A stretch of 9,585 nt of DNA from Candidatus Omnitrophota bacterium (GTDB lineage: Bacteria > Omnitrophota > Gorgyraeia > JAFGHF01). Below the pieces are notes generated by a model. It ran no database searches, had not been told where the DNA came from, and saw only the letters and a list, made by a program, of their open reading frames with translations. Within the stretch, counting starts at the first letter, position 1; the number at the start of each line of letters is the position of its first letter. The stretch covers positions 1 through 9,585 of the forward strand of contig JAMXCY010000026.1 of the NCBI GenBank assembly GCA_024543015.1, written 5' to 3'. Both the position numbers and the translations under genes were made by a program. This document shows, piece by piece, positions 1 to 4,378 of the stretch.

Positions 1-1
1 G

Positions 2-1216
2 CAGGCATTAATCTTCGATTCCACTTTTAATAGCTATAAAGGAGCAGTTGCCTATGTGCGCATCTTCAACGGCCATATTGAGACAGGAATGAAGTTGAAG
101 ATGATGTCTACGGATAAGACTTACGAAGTGGAAGAGCTGGGTGTCCTTAGTCCCAAGCCGGTCAAACTGCAAAAATTAAATTGTGGAGAAGTAGGCTATC
201 TTAACTGCAATATCAGAAATGTACACGATATTATAATCGGAGATACGGTTACAAATGCTGAAGTTGCCGCTCAGGAGCCCTTGCCTGGTTACAGGAAATT
301 CCAACCTATGGTTTTCTGTGGTATTTATCCGGTGAATAATAAAGATTTTCCCCAGCTTCGCCGGGCGATGGAGAAATTACGCCTTAATGACGCCTCTTTT
401 GTTTATGAGCCGGAGTCTTCACAACAGGCAGGATCTGGTTTTCGTTGCGGGTTTTTAGGGCTTTTGCATATGGAGATAACCCAGGAACGCCTGGAAAGAG
501 AATACGGGCTTAACTTAATTCTCACTACTCCCAATGTAATCTATAAAGTAAAGAAGAAAGGCGGCCAGGAGATTGAGATGGACAGTCCGGCAAAATTTCC
601 CTCTCCCCATGATGCTGCTGAGTTTCAAGAGCCGTTTATTCGCGCTTTTCTGATGATTCCGGCTCAGAGTATCGGAGAAATTATGGAGCTGGCCCAGGGC
701 CGCAGAGGAAAATACTTAAGCACAGAATATTTAAGCCAGGATACCGTAAGATTAGTTTATGAATTACCTCTGGCTGAGGTCATCGTTGATTTCTATGACC
801 GGATTAAGTCGCTTACTAAGGGCTACGGTTCTTTAGATTATGAACTTATAGGTTTTCGACCGGCCAAACTGGTTAAATTGGACATCTTAATTAATGAGAA
901 AGTTTGTGAGGCGCTTTCTTCTATCGTGCATAAGGACAAGGCCCAGGCTAAGGGAAGAAGGCTTGTGGAAAAAATGAAAGAGCTGATTCCCCGACAGTTA
1001 TTTCAGGTAGCCATTCAGGCTGCTGTGGCCAATCAGGTGATTGCCAGGGAGAGCGTGCGCCCCTTAAAGAAACACGTCACCGGCAAATGCTACGGTGGAG
1101 ATATCACCCGCAAGCGCAAGCTCTGGGAAAAACAAAAAGCTGGGAAAAAGCGGATGAAGCAATTTGGTAATGTGCAGATTCCGCAAGAAGCCTTCATGGC
1201 CGCATTAAAAATATAA
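2..1216 (+). CDS. lepA: Elongation factor 4 (LepA), C-terminal two thirds, 5' end outside window
   Basis: Translational GTPase-family factor that acts on the ribosome (back-translocation, or assembly and stress role). The open frame runs in from the window edge at base 2, giving 404 visible residues of a protein usually near 600 residues. The GTPase domain is missing and the visible part begins in the domain II beta-barrel. Family landmarks: LNDASFVYEPESS, then the stretch GFRCGFLGLLHMEI, and the LepA-specific C-terminal domain with KCYGGDITRKRKL, KRMKQFGNVQIPQEAF and a terminal AALKI. EF-G lacks this C-terminal domain, so the call is LepA and not FusA or TypA. An internal GTG at 56 is not a real start, because conserved residues (QALIFDSTFNSYKG) precede it in frame. 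The TAA stop shares its last A with the ATG of the next gene, so the two are translationally coupled. Confidence 0.97.
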   Translation, partial: QALIFDSTFNSYKGAVAYVRIFNGHIETGMKLKMMSTDKTYEVEELGVLSPKPVKLQKLNCGEVGYLNCNIRNVHDIIIGDTVTNAEVAAQEPLPGYRKFQPMVFCGIYPVNNKDFPQLRRAMEKLRLNDASFVYEPESSQQAGSGFRCGFLGLLHMEITQERLEREYGLNLILTTPNVIYKVKKKGGQEIEMDSPAKFPSPHDAAEFQEPFIRAFLMIPAQSIGEIMELAQGRRGKYLSTEYLSQDTVRLVYELPLAEVIVDFYDRIKSLTKGYGSLDYELIGFRPAKLVKLDILINEKVCEALSSIVHKDKAQAKGRRLVEKMKELIPRQLFQVAIQAAVANQVIARESVRPLKKHVTGKCYGGDITRKRKLWEKQKAGKKRMKQFGNVQIPQEAFMAALKI

Positions 1217-1677
1217 TGAAATATATTATTGATGGTTATAATGTGATTCATCAGATTGAACAGCTTAAGGGCAAGAGGTTGCGCAGCCAGCGGGAAGGTT
1301 TAATTGGACTTTTAGAGGCCGCGCAAGCGCAAAATAAGAGATTTAGAGATTTGACCATAGTCTTTGACGGACAAAGTGATGTTTTAGCGCCCCGCATTCA
1401 TTCAACGGTTAAGATTATCTTTACCAGAGGAAAAAGCGCAGATAAAAAGATAAAAGAGATTGTAGACGCTTCAAGCTTTGCCCGGGATATCAGCGTCATC
1501 AGCGATGACCGAGAGATCATCTCTTTTATCAGTTCAGCAGGCGCAAAAAAGATATCGGTAGATGAATTCTTGAAAAAAGTCTATCGCTCTCAAAACAGGG
1601 AGAGCAGTTTTAAATTAGATCAAGCCCAGGTTTGCAAAATTAACCAAGAACTTGAGAAGCTATGGCTAAACGAATAG
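1216..1677 (+). CDS. YacP/Rae1-like NYN-domain ribonuclease
   Basis: A 153-residue PIN-like NYN-domain protein of the YacP (DUF901) family. In Bacillus subtilis the family member Rae1 enters the ribosomal A site and cleaves mRNA during translation. Visible motifs: the N-terminal IIDGYNVI (D6, N9), VFDGQSD (D51), the acidic SADKKI segment (D76) and VISDDREI (D97, D98). Together these give the acidic cluster expected for a metal-dependent nuclease. The basic stretch KGKRLRSQRE (18-27) could contact RNA. No signal peptide or membrane segment is seen, so it should be cytosolic. The start codon overlaps the lepA stop by one base (TAATG), implying coupling to a ribosome-acting factor, which fits a ribosome-linked nuclease. 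Function is inferred from family; the fold assignment is secure. Confidence 0.87.
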   Translation: MKYIIDGYNVIHQIEQLKGKRLRSQREGLIGLLEAAQAQNKRFRDLTIVFDGQSDVLAPRIHSTVKIIFTRGKSADKKIKEIVDASSFARDISVISDDREIISFISSAGAKKISVDEFLKKVYRSQNRESSFKLDQAQVCKINQELEKLWLNE

Positions 1678-1689
1678 AAAGGAAGGGAA

Positions 1690-2232
1690 GTGAAAGAGAA
1701 GACTAAAAAGTTAATCCGGGAATATGTAGAGTCCTTATTGATTGCAGCGGTTTTAGCTTTAATTATCCGCACCTTTATTGTTACCCCTTTTAAGATACCG
1801 ACAAGTTCGATGGAACCTACGCTTATGCCCGGAGATAAAATTTTCGTTAACCGCTTTATTTACCGATTTGGTTTACCCAAACGCGGTGATGTCGTTGTTT
1901 TTCGTTATCCCGAGAACCCCCGTCGGGATTTTATCAAACGCTTGGTGGCCTTTGGCGCAGAGACAATAGAAATTGCCGACGGAAAATTAATGATTAATGG
2001 CGAAGTGGTGGATGATCCAGAGATTTTTCAAGAGTTAGAGTATTACAACCGTGGCGCCTATGGGGCAGAAGATGCCCAGATTACTATTCCCAAAGATTGT
2101 TATTTTGTTTTAGGAGATAATAGCGGCTCATCTCGGGATTCACGATATTGGGGTTTTGTGCCGCGTAAATTTCTCTTGGGCAAAGCCTTTGTAATCTGGT
2201 GGCCCCCTAAAAGAGCAAGAGCAATCAAATGA
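1690..2232 (+). CDS. lepB: Signal peptidase I
   Basis: Membrane serine protease (S26 family) that removes signal peptides from exported preproteins. The 180-residue protein has one N-terminal membrane segment (about 14-31) followed by the periplasmic catalytic domain. Box B is PTSSMEPTLMPGD with catalytic Ser40. Box D is RRDFIKRLVA with general base Lys83. Box E is LGDNSGSSRDSRYWGFVP. The length is at the short end for the family, like Gram-positive SipS-type enzymes. The start is a GTG at 1690 preceded by the purine-rich Shine-Dalgarno AAGGAAGGG, 12 bases after the previous stop. Its TGA stop overlaps the next ATG in an ATGA arrangement, so it is coupled to the phospholipid gene downstream. 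The catalytic dyad is intact and the gene looks functional. Confidence 0.96.
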   Translation: MKEKTKKLIREYVESLLIAAVLALIIRTFIVTPFKIPTSSMEPTLMPGDKIFVNRFIYRFGLPKRGDVVVFRYPENPRRDFIKRLVAFGAETIEIADGKLMINGEVVDDPEIFQELEYYNRGAYGAEDAQITIPKDCYFVLGDNSGSSRDSRYWGFVPRKFLLGKAFVIWWPPKRARAIK

Positions 2233-2795
2233 CGCTAAACTTAGCTAACAGGCTTTCTGCTTTTAGAATTCTGCTTATCCCTTTATTCATTGCGGCCATA
2301 ATGTATTATAGGCCAGAGAAGGACTACTTACGCCTTTTGGCCATCGGCATATTTGTTTTGGCCATCTTAAGCGATGCCTTAGACGGCTATATTGCCAGAG
2401 TCAAAGGCGAGCGGACAAAACTGGGCACATTCTTCGATCCCTTGGCCGATAAGCTTCTTTTAATTACAGTTTATATTTGTCTTTCTCTAGTTAAGACTTT
2501 GCCTGCTCAATTTAAGCTAGCACCCTGGGTAGCCATCATCGTGATCAGTCGAGATGCCATTCTTGTGTTAGGTTCAGCGCTGATTTATATGGTTAACGGA
2601 GAGCTAAATATTTCTCCTACTATTTTCGGCAAGATCGCCACATTCTTGCAAATGATAACGGTGTTGGCGCTGTTGTTACAGCTGAAGATACTTTTTCCGC
2701 TACTCTATGTAATGATTTTCTTTACCGTCTTATCCGGCTTAGATTATATTCGCATCGGCAGTAAACAGTTTAACTCAAGCAGCAACACAAAATAG
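2229..2795 (+). CDS. pgsA: CDP-diacylglycerol--glycerol-3-phosphate 3-phosphatidyltransferase
   Basis: Integral membrane enzyme that makes phosphatidylglycerol phosphate from CDP-diacylglycerol and glycerol-3-phosphate, the committed step to phosphatidylglycerol and cardiolipin. The complete CDP-alcohol phosphotransferase signature D-x2-D-G-x2-A-R-x8-G-x3-D-x3-D is present at D49, D52, G53, A56-R57, G66, D70 and D74. The N-terminus NLANRLSAFRILLIP is typical of PgsA and not of phosphatidylserine synthase. About five to six hydrophobic segments fill the 188 residues, the usual length. The ATG overlaps the lepB stop by 4 bases. Substrate choice within the CDP-alcohol family is inferred from similarity to PgsA and from the adjacent plsY. 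Confidence 0.93.
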   Translation: MTLNLANRLSAFRILLIPLFIAAIMYYRPEKDYLRLLAIGIFVLAILSDALDGYIARVKGERTKLGTFFDPLADKLLLITVYICLSLVKTLPAQFKLAPWVAIIVISRDAILVLGSALIYMVNGELNISPTIFGKIATFLQMITVLALLLQLKILFPLLYVMIFFTVLSGLDYIRIGSKQFNSSSNTK

Positions 2796-2810
2796 GGGAA
2801 CCTTGAGGCT

Positions 2811-3437
2811 ATGTTGATTTTATTGGTCGCTTTTTCTTATCTTCTAGGTTCGATTCCTGTGGGCTATATCTTAACTCGTATTTTAAAAAGGGTTGATATT
2901 CGCCGTTGTGGTAGCGGCAATCCCGGTGCTACCAATGTCTTTAGAGTGGTCAATCCTGGAGCTGGAGTGACAGCTCTAGCCTTAGATATGCTTAAAGGTA
3001 TAATTCCGGTAACAGCCTTTGCTGATTTTCTCTTGCACAGTCAAGGTGGGCTTGATCAGATTACGGTCCGCCTGATTTTGGCTATAGCTGCTGTTTGTGG
3101 ACACAACTGGACAATCTTTTTAAACTTCAAGGGCGGTAAAGGCGTGGCCACCTCAGCAGGGGTGCTTGTGGGTTTAAGCTTTAAAATACCGGACTTAGGC
3201 CTGATTGTCGGGCTTTGTTTAGGGGTTTGGCTATTAGTGCTTTTAACTACAGGTTATGTTTCTTTAAGTTCAATTATCACGGTTTCGGCCTTGCCTATAT
3301 TTATGCTGGTCTTTAATCAGCCCTTTAAGTTAGTGATTTTTGCGGCTGCACTTTGTTTATTTGTGGTCTATCGTCATAAGTCTAATATTCGCCGTCTGTT
3401 ACGAGGTGAAGAAGGCAGAATCTTCCGTCAATCTTGA
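2811..3437 (+). CDS. plsY: Acyl-phosphate:glycerol-3-phosphate acyltransferase
   Basis: Membrane acyltransferase that moves an acyl chain from acyl-phosphate to the sn-1 position of glycerol-3-phosphate, giving lysophosphatidic acid, the first step of phospholipid synthesis. All three conserved PlsY segments are visible: GSIP near 13-16, GSGNPGATN at 34-42, and GHNW (97-100) followed by FKGGKGVAT (106-114). Most of the 208 residues are hydrophobic, with about six to seven membrane segments, the usual size. The ATG lies 15 bases after pgsA with a weak GAGG Shine-Dalgarno. It is the last gene of the operon. PlsX, which makes the acyl-phosphate, is not in the window. The promoter of the next unit begins 13 bases after the stop codon. 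Confidence 0.95.
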   Translation: MLILLVAFSYLLGSIPVGYILTRILKRVDIRRCGSGNPGATNVFRVVNPGAGVTALALDMLKGIIPVTAFADFLLHSQGGLDQITVRLILAIAAVCGHNWTIFLNFKGGKGVATSAGVLVGLSFKIPDLGLIVGLCLGVWLLVLLTTGYVSLSSIITVSALPIFMLVFNQPFKLVIFAAALCLFVVYRHKSNIRRLLRGEEGRIFRQS

Positions 3438-3450
3438 GCTTGCCCAAGGA

Positions 3451-3479
3451 TTGACAAAACCCTATCCATATGGTATACT
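3451..3479 (+). promoter_or_regulatory. Sigma-70 promoter for the riboswitch transcript
   Basis: A perfect -35 TTGACA (3451-3456), a 17-base spacer and a -10 TATACT (3474-3479) preceded by TGG, an extended -10 feature. The predicted start is near 3486, giving a leader of roughly 230 bases before the gene at 3720. The second promoter in the window has the same layout. Confidence 0.85.
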
Positions 3480-3486
3480 TAAGATG

Positions 3487-3515
3487 AAATTGCTTCGGGC
3501 AATTTATTTTTTATT
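3487..3515 (+). terminator. Probable weak intrinsic terminator after plsY
   Basis: A 7-bp stem AAATTGC (3487-3493) / GCAATTT (3499-3505) with loop TTCGG is followed by ATTTTTTATT. It lies 50 bases after the plsY stop and would end the lepA-plsY transcript. The predicted start of the next transcript (about 3486) falls at its very edge, so the element also forms the 5' end of the riboswitch RNA. The stem is AT-rich and of moderate stability. Confidence 0.5.
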
Positions 3516-3546
3516 AGGTAAGTAAATACTTTTAAAAAGTGTTGAT

Positions 3547-3632
3547 TTACCCGAAAAGGCAATTTCCTAAGATAATAAGAGGAAGGCACAAAGCCACGGG
3601 CCTTATTCGGGAAGCCGGGTTATCGAAGGTGA
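3547..3632 (+). ncRNA. GEMM-I / cyclic di-GMP-I class riboswitch aptamer
   Basis: The hallmark core is present in order: GGCAA (3558-3562), the CACAAAGCCACGGGCC block (3587-3602) and GCCGGGTTATCGAAGG (3614-3629). Closing helix P1 pairs TTACC (3547-3551) with GGTGA (3628-3632). The first arm pairs TTTCCT (3563-3568) with AGGAAG (3580-3585). The second arm lies between GGGCC and AGCCGGG. Compared with the well-known Vc2 aptamer, the ligand-contacting G20 is kept (G3559) and the stacking A47 is kept (A3591), but the position of C92 is U (3623). The loop of the first arm is 11 bases, not a GNRA tetraloop, and no clear tetraloop receptor is seen in the other arm, so the usual docking contact seems absent from both sides. 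Such RNAs bind c-di-GMP, or 3',3'-cGAMP in some variants, and control the adjacent gene. Confidence 0.85.
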
Positions 3633-3648
3633 CTTTGGTTGCCCGGCT
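3613..3648 (+). promoter_or_regulatory. Anti-aptamer hairpin (expression platform candidate)
   Basis: AGCCGGG (3613-3619) pairs perfectly with CCCGGCT (3642-3648). Inside it, CGAAG (3624-3628) pairs with CTTTG (3633-3637) around a GTGA tetraloop. The hairpin uses the 3' core and the P1 3' strand of the aptamer, so aptamer and hairpin exclude each other. It is followed by CATATTATAACTG, not a U-run, so it does not look like a terminator by itself. Confidence 0.6.
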
Positions 3649-3702
3649 CATATTATAACTGTTTGTAAATGTTGGCGTTAGGAGATAAAGTGCTGACAGC
3701 AC

Positions 3703-3710
3703 AAAGGAGG
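3703..3710 (+). promoter_or_regulatory. Shine-Dalgarno that fixes the start of the small gene
   Basis: AAAGGAGG lies 9 bases before the ATG at 3720. The earlier in-frame ATG at 3669 has no upstream purine tract. A GTG at 3690 has only GGAG five bases away. The strongest site therefore supports 3720. Confidence 0.7.
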
Positions 3711-3719
3711 AGGGCCCAG

Positions 3720-4097
3720 ATGCGTGACATCATGTTTAAGAACTTAACCTCCTTGGATCACCATAGAAGGGATATTTTTTTGTCAGAAGACTCTGTGCAG
3801 AATGGAGTTACGACAAAGACTCAGAAGCACTTTATCTATTTCATCCGCGACCATGAATTTTTAGATGATCCGCAGAAATTAGAAGATTGGCTTAAGAGCT
3901 ATGCCGGTAATGGTCCGCGCTTGAAGAATCTTTCGGTTCTGAAAAGCTATGACAGCAAAACCGGAGAAGAGAAGTTTGAAGTTAAAATAATAGGAAATCT
4001 CTATATCTTGCGCGAGCAAGACATATTTAATGTTGATTTTACACAGATCTTTAAAATAGACCGCAAAGGCGAAATTTTAAAAGGACAGAAGAAGTAA
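3720..4097 (+). CDS. Small unknown protein controlled by the riboswitch
   Basis: A 125-residue soluble, charged protein that I do not recognise. It begins MRDIMFKNLTSLDHHRRD and ends with a lysine-rich tail (GEILKGQKK). There is no signal peptide, membrane segment, cysteine motif or obvious catalytic signature. The pattern is a mostly helical N-terminal half (KTQKHFIYFI, then DPQKLEDWLKSY) and an alternating hydrophobic beta-like C-terminal half (FEVKIIGNLYIL, then FTQIFKIDRKG), suggesting a small alpha/beta domain. It is the only gene between its own promoter and riboswitch and a terminator, so it forms a one-gene cyclic-dinucleotide regulon unit. It lies next to a PilZ protein gene, which points to a part in c-di-GMP output. 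An upstream in-frame start at 3669 would add 17 residues. Base composition matches the housekeeping flank, so it looks native. Confidence 0.75.
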   Translation: MRDIMFKNLTSLDHHRRDIFLSEDSVQNGVTTKTQKHFIYFIRDHEFLDDPQKLEDWLKSYAGNGPRLKNLSVLKSYDSKTGEEKFEVKIIGNLYILREQDIFNVDFTQIFKIDRKGEILKGQKK

Positions 4098-4100
4098 ATA

Positions 4101-4175
4101 AAAGGCGCATAATTTGGTTGGGTTTGTATTCAAAGAGATCCCCCTCCTTGCAAGCTTGACCGATGCGCCTTTTTT
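4101..4175 (+). terminator. Intrinsic terminator with long structured loop
   Basis: AAAGGCGCAT (4101-4110) pairs with ATGCGCCTTT (4163-4172), and the run of six T extends to 4175. The 52-base loop is itself structured: GGTT can pair with GACC next to the main stem, and TTTG-TATT-CAAA forms a small hairpin. The loop exposes CCCCCTCCTT (4140-4149), an anti-Shine-Dalgarno sequence. It ends the small-gene transcript and may release a 3'-UTR RNA. Confidence 0.85.
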
Positions 4176-4191
4176 ATGTCTTTTTTACTAT

Positions 4192-4216
4192 CTGGTGGAG
4201 GCCTGGCCTCCACCAG
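4192..4216. repeat. Perfect 25-bp palindrome (REP-like)
   Basis: Arms CTGGTGGAGGCC and GGCCTCCACCAG flank a single central T at 4204, giving 12 perfect base pairs. It lies between a terminator and a promoter. It is a close relative of the next palindrome (shared pattern TGGTKGAGGC), as expected for a dispersed intergenic repeat family. Confidence 0.85.
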
Positions 4217-4219
4217 CTT

Positions 4220-4242
4220 TGGTTGAGGCTAAGCCTCAACCA
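4220..4242. repeat. Perfect 23-bp palindrome, second member
   Basis: Arms TGGTTGAGGCT and AGCCTCAACCA flank the central A at 4231, giving 11 perfect base pairs. It begins three bases after the first palindrome. It differs from it by matched changes in both arms (GTGG to GTTG with CCAC to CAAC), so symmetry has been kept. Confidence 0.85.
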
Positions 4243-4264
4243 GTTTAAAGCCTCAACCAGTTTA
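4231..4264. repeat. 17-bp tandem direct duplication
   Basis: AAGCCTCAACCAGTTTA occurs twice without a gap (4231-4247 and 4248-4264). The unit is the right arm of the second palindrome plus four to five bases, so this is a partial duplication of that repeat and not a CRISPR array. Confidence 0.9.
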
Positions 4265-4300
4265 GCATTATGTAAGATTTAGTAAAATTTATTAAAATAC

Positions 4301-4329
4301 TTGACAAATTGGAATGGGGGTGGTATAGT
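4301..4329 (+). promoter_or_regulatory. Sigma-70 promoter for the signalling operon
   Basis: A perfect -35 TTGACA (4301-4306), a 17-base spacer and a -10 TATAGT (4324-4329) preceded by TGG. The predicted start is near 4336, leaving a 43-base leader before the GTG at 4379. The AGGAGGGGA Shine-Dalgarno is at 4363-4371. Confidence 0.85.
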
Positions 4330-4378
4330 ACTGTTCCTGCTCAAAAGATGAGTTGGGTATCTAGGAGGGGAGATTACG

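Noticed and set aside
1778..1969. Small open frame inside lepB
   Set aside because: It is an out-of-frame shadow of a gene with an intact catalytic dyad.
3484..3525. Possible 13-residue leader peptide MKLLRAIYFLLGK
   Set aside because: The ATG falls at or before the predicted transcription start near 3486 and has no ribosome site. The sequence is better explained as the plsY terminator hairpin.
3669..3719. Longer start for the small unknown gene
   Set aside because: It has no Shine-Dalgarno before 3669, whereas AAAGGAGG is well placed for the ATG at 3720. The upstream 17 residues look like translated leader.
4231..4264. CRISPR-like direct repeats
   Set aside because: There are only two adjacent copies with no spacer, and the unit is derived from a palindrome arm.
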